Shown: piece after piece, positions 22,819 through 30,437 of the stretch
How the letters are laid out: each line of letters opens with the position of its first letter
Numbering within the stretch: position 1 is the stretch's first letter
Source of the DNA: JAWMQL01 sp033283165
GTDB taxonomy: Bacteria; Pseudomonadota; Gammaproteobacteria; Pseudomonadales; Halieaceae
NCBI GenBank assembly: GCA_033283165.1
Contig: JAWMQL010000012.1
Span: 1-31,381 of the forward strand
Length of the DNA stretch: 31,381 nucleotides
Direction of reading: 5' to 3'
The notes under the pieces: generated by a model
What the model was told of the DNA's origin: nothing
The model's input: the letters and a program-made list of their open reading frames with translations, nothing else
The model's database searches: none
Position numbers and translations under genes: made by a program

Positions 22819-24753
22819 CTACTCAATACACTCAGTGAATTCCGTGTTATTGACATCCCACTCACATGCTGGACTGAACTCGGACGTACTTCCATACAGG
22901 CATCCGGGCTCCTTTGGCTCACAGTGTTTGCGTGTGGCGGTTGCTGTTATGTAGGTTTTACCGGTGGGATTGATAGCGAGTTGTCTAGTCGGCTTATTCG
23001 TGAAGTTGAAGCCAAACTGGACGTACCCGATACTATCTGTGGTGACTGTTTGTTGACCAATAAACTTTTCCCCTTCACCTCGATCTGCCGGGTTAAGTCC
23101 ACTGCTGGAGAAAAACTCGACCAGATAAACCTGGTTAGGAGTGCTGTCTAATTCGCCAAATATTTTGGACGCGCTTTGCGCTTTACCTGGCGACACCCCA
23201 ATCAAAATGGGTTTGTTTTGCAGGCTATTGGGACCTGTGTCCGGATCAGCCGAATCATTTGGTGTGGGCCCTGTTGTTGGTAAACCGTTCGGTTCTCGCA
23301 GATCGATTCCCTGGCATTGAGAAATGTTCGGATCACCACCCAGCAGGCAATTGCCGTATATTGAGTTTTGACTCAGCGTTACATTACTGGGAGCTTCAGT
23401 ACCGTTAGATTCCGAGTTGTCGAATATAGCCACCCCGTCGGCCAGGGCGCCGGTGATGATATTGTTTTCAACTCTAATATTGTCGCCGCTGGCTACAGAG
23501 AAGGCGAATCTGGACGGCAAAGTGGCTGGCTCTTCATCCTGGTCGACTCCGAACCGATTCTTGCTAACCAGCATGTTGTTTGGTCTGCCAGTATTATCTT
23601 CAAAGATCTCTACCGTTCCTTGTATGCCAGGCCCGTTGAATTCTCCCCTGTTATAAGCAATATTCTGGATGAGATCAGAGTTGCTCTGGTCGCCGCTGAA
23701 TACGAACGTACCAAAGCCTCCTCGGTTGGTGAGTGTATTTCCCTTGACAATATTATGGTCCATTACACAGGGGTCGGAAATTTGATCATCGCACTGCTCC
23801 CCCCAGCCAATTGGGCCAAAAGGTGATTCGCCAATATTCCAATTCCTATGCCAGATGCCTCTGGCATTTGGATTTAGAGCAATACCGGACGCAGATACCC
23901 CCAGGTAGTTACCTACAATCCGATTCTCATTGAACTGCTTGGGTGTTCCAAACGCTGCTGAGGTCCAGCCTGATAATATTGCACTGATCATCGTGTAAGT
24001 ACCCTGATCGTCTCCCACTTCAAAGTCTTTGGCGGTCATAACATTGCGGTCGTCTGCCTGCTCGCCACCAATCCTCGTTTTACTTACGTCAAGGAGAATG
24101 ATGCCTGTTACCCCATGCCCCCGCAGCGCCTCGCCCTCTGCGTCCGTATTCAGGTAGTTGCCAGCCACAGTCACACTATCGGCGCCAAAAATTGAGATCG
24201 CTATCGAGCAATAAGCCAAATTAGGAGTCTCTGGATTCGAAGGATCTGGGTTGAAGAAGGGGATGACGCATAGTTCAGGCGATGCACGATTGATACCGTT
24301 AATGATCAAGCCGCGTACAACTGAGCCTGATGCTGCCGGCCCGCTAATGACTAAGCCTGAGGGAAAAAAAGGAATACCAAAATTGCCGATGACAGGGGCT
24401 GCTGCACTCAGGTCAAGTTCAACACCAGGGCGTCTCGCTGGATTGCCTGGCAGTACGCGGGTCTCCGCAATCGAAGCATCTATAACGACGCTGTCGACAA
24501 TCGTCGGTAGTCCACTCAACAAAGTAATTGTAACCGGCTCAGTCTCTGTGGGGAGCACTGTACCGCCGAAGTCGATAATGTCCCGCCCTGGTGAGCTATT
24601 GGCACTGTTAAGAGCTTCACGCAATGAGCAGTGCACATCGTCGCAGACGCTGTCATCGCTATCATCGGTTGTGTTTACGACAAAGGTTGTTGCCATTACG
24701 GCACTGGATAGCGCAGCAGCACAGCAAGCTGCCATTTTCCAAAAAAAAGACAT
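22819..24753 (-). CDS. Exported CSLREA-motif protein, parallel beta-helix type
   Basis: 644 residues. Signal peptide residues 1-21 (ends SSAVMA). The mature N-terminus TTFVVNTTDDSDDSVCDD leads to the CSLREA motif at residues 42-47 (HCSLREALNSAN), the hallmark of this exported family. The rest is rich in short Asn/Gly beta turns (ADSVTVAGNYLNTDAEGE; NRIVGNYLGVSASG; NVTLSQNSIYGNC), typical of a right-handed parallel beta-helix. A C-terminal beta domain with paired Cys follows. It is probably a cell-surface or secreted protein that binds or processes polysaccharide; there is no clear enzyme motif. GGGAGA lies 7 bases before the ATG. Confidence 0.88.
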   Translation of the reverse strand: MSFFWKMAACCAAALSSAVMATTFVVNTTDDSDDSVCDDVHCSLREALNSANSSPGRDIIDFGGTVLPTETEPVTITLLSGLPTIVDSVVIDASIAETRVLPGNPARRPGVELDLSAAAPVIGNFGIPFFPSGLVISGPAASGSVVRGLIINGINRASPELCVIPFFNPDPSNPETPNLAYCSIAISIFGADSVTVAGNYLNTDAEGEALRGHGVTGIILLDVSKTRIGGEQADDRNVMTAKDFEVGDDQGTYTMISAILSGWTSAAFGTPKQFNENRIVGNYLGVSASGIALNPNARGIWHRNWNIGESPFGPIGWGEQCDDQISDPCVMDHNIVKGNTLTNRGGFGTFVFSGDQSNSDLIQNIAYNRGEFNGPGIQGTVEIFEDNTGRPNNMLVSKNRFGVDQDEEPATLPSRFAFSVASGDNIRVENNIITGALADGVAIFDNSESNGTEAPSNVTLSQNSIYGNCLLGGDPNISQCQGIDLREPNGLPTTGPTPNDSADPDTGPNSLQNKPILIGVSPGKAQSASKIFGELDSTPNQVYLVEFFSSSGLNPADRGEGEKFIGQQTVTTDSIGYVQFGFNFTNKPTRQLAINPTGKTYITATATRKHCEPKEPGCLYGSTSEFSPACEWDVNNTEFTECIE

Positions 24754-24866
24754 ATGCTGTCTCCCAAAAATCTGGTGTAGTTTATTAGGCCGAAGATTAA
24801 ATAGCGGTTCGAACCTTTCTTCTCTACAGCGTCAATTGAGAGCGATCTAAATCGATCAGCACGCCC

Positions 24867-25041
24867 TTGATTGGCAAATTCAGTAAAGATCATAAATCAA
24901 GTTTCCGCAAACGTATCGGAATTATTCAAACGCTGTCGAAATTACTTCAGGAGCACAATTGGGCAGTGACACCGGGGAAACTAGAGATCTCTCGATTAAG
25001 ATACAGTCTTTATGCAAAGTTCAACAAGAAGGCCACTTCTA
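24867..25041 (+). pseudogene. Unidentified gene fragment cut off by IS30
   Basis: The plus-strand frame starts MIGKFSKDHKSSFRKRIGII and continues through LLQEHNWAVTPGKLEISRLR and YSLYAKFNKKATSRC, where IS30 begins. It looks like real protein (helical, basic), but I do not recognise it and no ribosome-binding site precedes the ATG. After 25041 the frame only reads the IS end. The remaining bases of 24754-24866 should hold the CSLREA promoter; nothing definite is seen there. Confidence 0.35.
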
Positions 25042-26279
25042 GGTGCGAATTCAACTGGTCGCTGCAACACATGCATAAAATCTAGCAGCTGGTGTTTCGT
25101 AGTCCAATGTTTTCCGTGGCCGCTCGTTCAACTCTCTCGCAATCCAGTTCAGCTTTGCCTGGGAGTAAACTGACAGGTCTGTGTACTTCGGCAAGTACTC
25201 TCGAACCAGTCGGTTCGTATTTTCGTTTGAGCCTCTTTGCCAGGGACTCTTAGGATCACAGATGTAGACCTTGATGTCGGTTTCCAGGGTAAACCGCCGG
25301 TGCCCTGCCATTTCTGTACCGCGATCCCAGGTGAGAGATTTATAGAGCTCAGCCGGCAATTTCCTGGACTGCTTGATCAGGGCATCAATGACAGTCTCTG
25401 CATCTTTCTTATCGATTTTCGCCAACATCACATAGCGCGAGTGACGTTCGACCAGTGTAGCCACACAGGTCTTGTTAGACCCCTCGATGAGATCGCCCTC
25501 CCAATGGCCAGGCACCGCCCTGTCCTCTATTTCGGCTGGCCTTTCCCGGATAGATACAGCCCCTGGAATACCGCCAAGGCCATCGTCTTTAAGCGTTGAT
25601 GCCCGAGAGCGACGGATATGCCGCTTCGACCGAAGATACTGCTGCAACTCCTTCTTCAGGGCTCCACGTGCCTGAATGAAGAGGCTACGATAGATCGTTT
25701 CGTGCGACACCTGATTCCAAACGTCCCCCGGATGCTCATGCTTCAACCAGCCAGCGATTTGTTGTGGCGACCACTTGCGCTTAAGCTTCACCTCTACTCG
25801 ACGGCAGAGTCGCCGGTTCAACACCAGTTTACAGGGTTTGGGCCTGAGCGCCCGATCCCAGGCATTGTGGTCAGCCAGAATGGCCCGATAGGCATGTGGA
25901 CCTCCGTTCCGGTTGACCTCCCGGCTGATCGTTGAGGGAGAACGCCCCAGGTCTGCGGAAATCGTCCGAATCGACGATCCCGCCACGAGGCCCCTCGATA
26001 TTTCTTCTCTCTCACTCAAGGACAACAAACACCGTTGGGCTCGCTTTCTCTCTGGCGGCCGAATACCGCCATTGCGAGACAGGTAACCGTGAATTGACGA
26101 TGAGTATCGATCAAATGATCTGGCAATTGACCAGACTGAATCACCAGCCTTATAGCGATCCCAGATATGGGACTTCATTTCATCTGTGTAATGAAGACGA
26201 GTTCTATGAGCCATATAGCAACACTCCCACTTTTTCGAGAAGATAACAGGGTGTTGCAATGATCAGTTGAATTCGCACC
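25042..26279 (-). mobile_element. IS30-family insertion sequence, intact
   Basis: 1238 bp bounded by 29-base inverted repeats: GGTGCGAATTCAACTGGTCG plus CTGCAACAC at 25042, and on the other strand GGTGCGAATTCAACTGATCA plus TTGCAACAC ending at 26279. They differ at three positions. A single full-length transposase lies between. The flanks do not show an obvious short duplication. One side is a sulfatase gene and the other is unrelated DNA, so the element marks a rearrangement junction and not a simple insertion. Confidence 0.88.
25051..26214 (-). CDS. IS30-family transposase
   Basis: 387 residues from the ATG at 26214 (MAHRTRLHYTDEMKSHIWDR), with GGGAG 10-12 bases upstream; a longer frame from 26259 lies within the terminal repeat and is unlikely. 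HTH regions: AGDSVWSIARSFDRYSSSIH and AGSSIRTISADLGRSPSTIS. The DDE core: GHWEGDLIEG (Asp), LTWDRGTEMAGH (Asp), and SPWQRGSNENTNRLVREYLP (Glu). The C-terminus ends in the inverted repeat (stop at 25051), as is usual for IS30. The frame is intact, so the enzyme is probably active. Confidence 0.95.
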   Translation of the reverse strand: MAHRTRLHYTDEMKSHIWDRYKAGDSVWSIARSFDRYSSSIHGYLSRNGGIRPPERKRAQRCLLSLSEREEISRGLVAGSSIRTISADLGRSPSTISREVNRNGGPHAYRAILADHNAWDRALRPKPCKLVLNRRLCRRVEVKLKRKWSPQQIAGWLKHEHPGDVWNQVSHETIYRSLFIQARGALKKELQQYLRSKRHIRRSRASTLKDDGLGGIPGAVSIRERPAEIEDRAVPGHWEGDLIEGSNKTCVATLVERHSRYVMLAKIDKKDAETVIDALIKQSRKLPAELYKSLTWDRGTEMAGHRRFTLETDIKVYICDPKSPWQRGSNENTNRLVREYLPKYTDLSVYSQAKLNWIARELNERPRKTLDYETPAARFYACVAATS

Positions 26280-26626
26280 ACATTCCAGTCGTTGGGTAAG
26301 TTGCGTAACAGCGGGTCGGGAATGGCATCGTGCATACCGTGGGCTGATGGCATTAAACCGCTCATCAAGGTAGCTCGGGTGGCTGAGCAAAGACCGTTTG
26401 CCGCGAAGGCACTATCGAAGCGAATACCTTCAGTGGCTAAGCGATCGATGTTGGGGGTCTCAACATCCCTGTTTCCGTAGACTGCTAATGCTTCTGCACT
26501 TTGGTTGTCTGCGAGAATGAAAACGAGATTCGTCGGAGTATCTCCCGCCTGAATCTCCTGGGCCAACAGCGAGAAGGATAGAACGATCCAGGCAAGGCGT
26601 GACCAGGTATGTGTTCTCAAACTCAT
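26280..26626 (-). pseudogene. Sulfatase, N-terminal fragment truncated by IS30
   Basis: From the ATG at 26626: signal peptide MSLRTHTWSRLAWIVLSFSL...IQA, then TNLVFILADNQSAEALAVYG with the first metal-binding acids, and LCSATRATLMSG with Cys80 in CSATR as the formylglycine site. The protein is cut at residue about 116 (DWNVV), where the IS30 end begins. The frame runs on a few codons into the IS. Full sulfatases are 450-550 residues. The missing part is not on the other side of the IS. It is distinct from the arylsulfatase at 2204 (CTAGR). Inactive as it stands. Confidence 0.85.
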
Positions 26627-26672
26627 TGGCTATATCCAAATTAATAGAAGATGAATTATTAGCAGATAGATA

Positions 26673-26701
26673 AGGATAGACGAAGTGTGGCGAACTGGGC
26701 G
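26673..26701 (-). promoter_or_regulatory. Promoter-like pair CGCCCA-N17-TATCCT
   Basis: Minus strand: CGCCCA (26701-26696), 17 bases, TATCCT (26678-26673), about 46 bases before the ATG at 26626. CGCCCA is the end of the palindromic repeat arm CCGCTTTCGCCCA. Same geometry as at 10366, 15305 and 16524, here in front of an unrelated gene (sulfatase). Confidence 0.4.
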
Positions 26702-26762
26702 AAAGCGGCCCCTAACCTGATTTCGGACATAGTCCGGTGCTGGGGACCGCTATCACCTCAAC
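26696..26762. repeat. Palindromic repeat (P type), good copy
   Basis: The arm GGGCGAAAGCGGCCCC pairs with GGGGACCGCTATCACCTC around a 30-base centre that itself holds GGACATAGTCC. A second small hairpin follows at about 26795-26825 (CCACCGCTTCCTGC / GCGGTT). It lies between two minus-strand genes. Confidence 0.65.
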
Positions 26763-26831
26763 AGGGACTTCCAAACCGCTAGCATCTAAAGATGCTTAGA
26801 CCACCGCTTCCTGCTAGAAGCGGTTGCACCA

Positions 26832-27176
26832 TTAAGTCCCCAGGCGCGATTTTCCCAACAGCAATTCATTTACATCACCCCTCGCCCGAGTACTCGCCAT
26901 GAACAGATACAAAGAAAGAAACATCATACCGCCGAAAACTGCGACAGCTCCAAGCAGCAGTCCACTAGCAGAGAATTGGTGACGCCAAGAGACCCAAAGT
27001 CCAGAAAGTAAAAGGAAACCCATGAAGTCAAAGTTAAACTGCCCCGGCCATGTCATCGCTTGCATATCACCAAAGAAAATAGGCACGAGATTCCAGCCAT
27101 GATTTGAAATCGTGATGGCGGTATATAACACTAGTGAAAGGAAAATCACGACCATGAAAACTCTAAAACCAACCAT
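26832..27176 (-). CDS. Small membrane protein, unknown function
   Basis: 114 residues, three membrane helices: FRVFMVVIFLSLVLYTAIT (4-22), FMGFLLLSGLWVSW (51-64) and LLLGAVAVFGGMMFLSLYLF (73-92). A soluble tail ARGDVNELLLGKSRLGT follows. The loop WNLVPIFFGDMQAMTWPGQF between the first two helices is characteristic-looking, and I recall similar proteins from marine gammaproteobacteria without a known role. AAAGGG 6-7 bases before the ATG supports the start. It is flanked by palindromic repeats on both sides. Confidence 0.7.
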   Translation of the reverse strand: MVGFRVFMVVIFLSLVLYTAITISNHGWNLVPIFFGDMQAMTWPGQFNFDFMGFLLLSGLWVSWRHQFSASGLLLGAVAVFGGMMFLSLYLFMASTRARGDVNELLLGKSRLGT

Positions 27177-27283
27177 AATATACCCTTTTAGTTAGTACCT
27201 TTGTGCCCCATACAAGACGATATGATTTCGACCGCTATACGTCAAATCGGTTGTCACTATAGCTCGCCCGAATTGTCGCTATG

Positions 27284-27342
27284 TAGGCGAAAGCCGACCT
27301 TTCGATCCGACTGATCAAAATTTGATCCAGGGGTCGGCTTCC
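27284..27342. repeat. Hairpin repeat variant
   Basis: TAGGCGAAAGCCGACCTTTC pairs with GGTCGGCTTCC at 27332-27342 (GAAGCCGACC / GGTCGGCTTTC on the minus strand). The outer edge is TAGGCGA, as in the P-type palindromes, but the stem sequence differs. The centre holds ATCAAAATTTGAT, itself a palindrome. No T tract follows, so it is not an obvious terminator for the amidohydrolase gene, whose stop codon is adjacent. Confidence 0.55.
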
Positions 27343-27345
27343 AGC

Positions 27346-29154
27346 TCACAACGGCCTTATTTGCGGCCTCACTGGAAGTACGCGGCCCTCCTGAACAGTT
27401 CCCCAGACTGCAATATCCTTGATCTTCAACGGATCGATGGTGACGGGGTTGTCAGCGAGAATTGTAAAATTAGCGAGCTTGCCCGGCACGATACTGCCGA
27501 CGTCCTTCTCCATCTGGAACGAATAGGCAGCATCCAGCGTTACCGCCTTCAGCGCGCTGAGTTGGCTGATTCGCTGTTCGGCACCACGCAGATTACCGTC
27601 ATTGGTAATGCGGTTGACGGCGGACCACATCAGAAACAGCGGCTGGCCTGGGGCCATCGGCATGTCGGAGTGTAATGAAAAAGAGATTCCGGCCTTCTCC
27701 ACATCCGCCATTCTCGCCATATTGTCGGCGCGTTCAGGGTCCATGCCGTTGGAGCGGTAGTTGTCGGCGAGTGCAACCGGATAATACGGGTTTGCGCTGA
27801 CGATCGCGCCCAACTGTTTGATCCGTACCACCTGGTCAGGGGTGGAGACCGCAAAGTGGATGATCACAGTACGGTGATCCGGCCGTGAATGGCGGCGCAT
27901 ATTGATTTCAAGCTGATCGAGAACCATTTCGAGCCCGGCGTCCCCATTAACATGGACATGTATCTGGTAGCCGAGGTCCCAATAGACACGGAATGATCTG
28001 GCAAAGAAGTCGGGATCCATGATCCACTCGCCATTGTGTCCGTCGGTATAGCCGTCGATCAGCTGCATCAACTGCGAGAAAATCGCCCCGTCAGCGAACA
28101 GCTTTATCTGCTTCGGTAGGTAGGCGGTCATGCCCTCGCCCCAGGCCAGGAGTTCTTCCGTATCTACGGCAACCTGCTCGTCCGGATATGTCTCCTCATC
28201 CGCATATTTGGCGGTGATGGATTTGCCGTCAGCGATGAAATAGAAGCGGAAAGGCGAGGATGAATCGCTCAGCACCGCGTTCTGCGCGTCCTGCAGTTTC
28301 TTGGAAAGCAGGCCGCCTGGTTCGCAGCCGAGTGTCACGCCATTGGTATGGAAATAGGTTTTTACTAACTCAAGACCTTTCTGCAGTTGCTCGGGAGAAG
28401 CGATTGCCGGAGCAAGCGGCGGCAAGATGGCGAAGAAGCCCTGCTCCCAGTAGTGGGCGTTGTCGAAGTCCGACTGCTTCTTCGCACTGTCGGGTAGCTT
28501 GTCGAACCATTCCTTCGTCACGCCATACTTCTTTTCGGCAGCTGAATTCAGGAAGAACTCATGGGCTGACCGGTGCCAGACGATGATCGGTCGCTCCGTG
28601 CTGATCGCATCGAGGTCGGCCTTCTTGAGTTCACCGTGGAAGTAATGGTGATAGCCCCATGACACCAGTGGTTTGACCGGATCCTCCAGCGCCGCTTCGG
28701 CGTGGGCAAGTCGCTCCAGGTACTCGGACCGGCTCTTTGCGGCTTTCGATGTCCCTGCCGGGAGTACCCAGTCCTCGATCGAGATGATCTCACTCGTCAT
28801 GGTGAGTGCAGCGAGCAACGGGTGATCGTGCTGGGCAATGAAGCCAGGGACGATAACCTTATCGGCGAATATGTTGTTCACCGTGTACCGTTGTTTTCCA
28901 ACCGCCGCCTTGAGCTGGTCGATAGACCCAACCGCTAGGATACGATCATCTCGCACTGCCACGGCCCCTGCCGTTGGTTTCTCTGGATCGAGGGTTACGA
29001 TTTGATTTGCCGGGTAAATGACGATTTCAGGCTGGGTTTCCAGTTTATCCACAATATCCTGCAACGAGACTGTCTGCGCGAGTATGGTCGTTGAGGCGCA
29101 GCCCAGAAGAAAGAAAATCAATTGGCGTAATCGAGCCAAAATACGTTCTCGCAT
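27346..29154 (-). CDS. Exported amidohydrolase, YtcJ/Amidohydro_3 type
   Basis: 602 residues. Hydrophobic N-terminus RQLIFFLLGCASTTILAQ: a signal peptide, possibly a lipoprotein (LLGC, a poor lipobox). The amidohydrolase fold follows: VIYPANQIVTLDPEKPTAG, then PGFIAQHDHPLL with His109 and His111, KLFADGAIFS, IHVHVNGDAG, VIIHFAVSTP and SLHSDMPMAPG giving the remaining ligands. The C-terminal sandwich is VGSIVPGKLANFTILADNPV. Likely hydrolyses an amide or similar bond in the periplasm; substrate unknown. It is only distantly similar to the enzyme at 4348. GAGGAC lies immediately upstream of the ATG. Confidence 0.9.
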   Translation of the reverse strand: MRERILARLRQLIFFLLGCASTTILAQTVSLQDIVDKLETQPEIVIYPANQIVTLDPEKPTAGAVAVRDDRILAVGSIDQLKAAVGKQRYTVNNIFADKVIVPGFIAQHDHPLLAALTMTSEIISIEDWVLPAGTSKAAKSRSEYLERLAHAEAALEDPVKPLVSWGYHHYFHGELKKADLDAISTERPIIVWHRSAHEFFLNSAAEKKYGVTKEWFDKLPDSAKKQSDFDNAHYWEQGFFAILPPLAPAIASPEQLQKGLELVKTYFHTNGVTLGCEPGGLLSKKLQDAQNAVLSDSSSPFRFYFIADGKSITAKYADEETYPDEQVAVDTEELLAWGEGMTAYLPKQIKLFADGAIFSQLMQLIDGYTDGHNGEWIMDPDFFARSFRVYWDLGYQIHVHVNGDAGLEMVLDQLEINMRRHSRPDHRTVIIHFAVSTPDQVVRIKQLGAIVSANPYYPVALADNYRSNGMDPERADNMARMADVEKAGISFSLHSDMPMAPGQPLFLMWSAVNRITNDGNLRGAEQRISQLSALKAVTLDAAYSFQMEKDVGSIVPGKLANFTILADNPVTIDPLKIKDIAVWGTVQEGRVLPVRPQIRPL

Positions 29155-29301
29155 GTCCTCGAGTCCTCATTTCCGTTTTCGAACAGCTGCATGCACCAGA
29201 TCACGGTACGGCAACAGCACAGGTGGCTGAGTCGGTGTAAGCACAGGCTCACCCATTTGGCTCTTTGGCACTCCGTCCAGTTTAGATGATAGGGCCGCCT
29301 T

Positions 29302-29611
29302 TAGGCGAACAGGGTTGTTTCAGCCGACGGTGAATCAACTCGCAGAACGACCGCTATCGCAAACCAAAGCAGACACTCTTCACTGCGCCCCGATATAGTT
29401 TCCATCAAGTCACCCGTCGCAATCGACGAACCCGTAGCCAGACCAATAGCTGCAAGGCCTTGTGAATCTTGAAAAGGCGTCGGGTACGTCGGGTGAGACG
29501 GGTTGGGGTGGAGTTTCTGAGGGACTGGTGGTGGGCCTTTAGGAGAATACTAAAATTTTCACGGGCAGAGTAATTGGCGGTCTATGAGCGAAGGGAGGAG
29601 AAGGGGGCGCT
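29302..29611. repeat. Dispersed repeat, copy 6, truncated
   Basis: Outer module TTAGGCGAACAGGG, CCGACGGTGAATCAACTCGC, GAACGACCGCTATCGC and AGACACTCTTCACTGCGCC. Hairpin module CACCCGTCGCAATCGACGAA with GGCGTCGGGTACGTCGGGTG. Mid module GGGCCTTTAGGAGAATACTA, AAATTTTCACGGGCAGAG, GAGAAGGGGG, stopping at about 29611. The mini-frame and end block are missing. Positions 29612-29769 show nothing recognisable. Confidence 0.8.
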
Positions 29612-29769
29612 TGTTAGGTATCAACCCGCCCCGGTCGACGGACTGGACTCTTTTCTGGCGCCTCATGAACTCGCTATCACACTCAGTGAACGGCCTCAAG
29701 GGACTAGACCAATTGCCTCAAAACGGGCTTTCTGTAAGATAACAAGTCTCAACATTTTGCAGAGCGATT

Positions 29770-30267
29770 TTAGCCGAGATCCATCCATTTAAATGTCTTG
29801 TTAAACGGTACGATCTGATCCCTGTTTTTGCTCAAGTACTCGTCGAGTACATTCTGTCTCTCTTCCATGCCAATGAGGGACTTGCCTCCTCCGTTCCACC
29901 ATGCGTCGCCGCCTTTGGTAACAAGTACGGTGGCAATTCCCGCGGTCCAGTTATCAACCGTAGCCTGACTTACGAGACCAATTTTTCGTGTCTCAATTAT
30001 TACATTGTAGTGGTTGAGTAGTTTGAACATATAGCGGTGGAACTCCCCCTTTTCTTCGAGTTCCAGGTCTGCCAAATCATGCATGCCGCGGGCAACAATC
30101 CCAAAGTTATAGGGATCAAATACTTGGCTGTCTGCAATGAAGCGCATGTTTTCTGCTGTGGCAAAGCGGTTACTTTGTCGAATCTGGTAGCCCACATAGA
30201 TAAGCGAAACAAGTATCGCGATTCCTCCAGCGACGTCGGCTAATGAAGCGTAGTATTCCAGCGCCAT
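29770..30267 (-). CDS. Orphan protein with one N-terminal membrane helix
   Basis: 165 residues. The N-terminus MALEYYASLADVAGGIAILV SLIYVGYQIRQSN is a single membrane helix followed by a basic stop. The rest is a helical soluble domain (FATAENMRFIADSQVFDPYN; LEEKGEFHRYMFKLLNHYNV; EERQNVLDEYLSKNRDQIVP). This 'one helix plus helical domain' type is frequent, often in many copies, in marine gammaproteobacteria and has no known function. The next gene (30438-30770) has a similar N-terminal plan. GGGGGTGA about 8 bases before the ATG is a good ribosome-binding site, and TATCCT lies 35 bases upstream. Confidence 0.75.
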   Translation of the reverse strand: MALEYYASLADVAGGIAILVSLIYVGYQIRQSNRFATAENMRFIADSQVFDPYNFGIVARGMHDLADLELEEKGEFHRYMFKLLNHYNVIIETRKIGLVSQATVDNWTAGIATVLVTKGGDAWWNGGGKSLIGMEERQNVLDEYLSKNRDQIVPFNKTFKWMDLG

Positions 30268-30301
30268 GTTTAGTCACCCCCTAATTAGTCGTAACCTAAC
30301 A

Positions 30302-30385
30302 AGGATAGACGAGAAGTCGGCTATAAGTGGCCCTACGCAGGTTCAGACGGCCGCTTCCACATGCGAAAGCGGCCCCTTTCAGAGG
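30302..30385. repeat. Palindromic repeat remnant upstream of the orphan gene
   Basis: AGGATAGACGA (TATCCT on the minus strand) is followed by TCGGCTATAAGTGGCCCT, then GACGGCCGCTTCC ... GCGAAAGCGGCCCC, a compact hairpin (GGCCGCTTTCGC / GGAAGCGGCC). It is built from the same arms as the P palindromes, but shorter and rearranged. Confidence 0.5.
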
Positions 30386-30437
30386 CGCTCAAATAATGAT
30401 CAGAGGGTCCTGCCTCATTTAAGACATCGTGCAAGGA

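Noticed and set aside
23368..23826. 152-codon plus-strand open frame
   Set aside because: Antisense shadow of the CSLREA/beta-helix gene.
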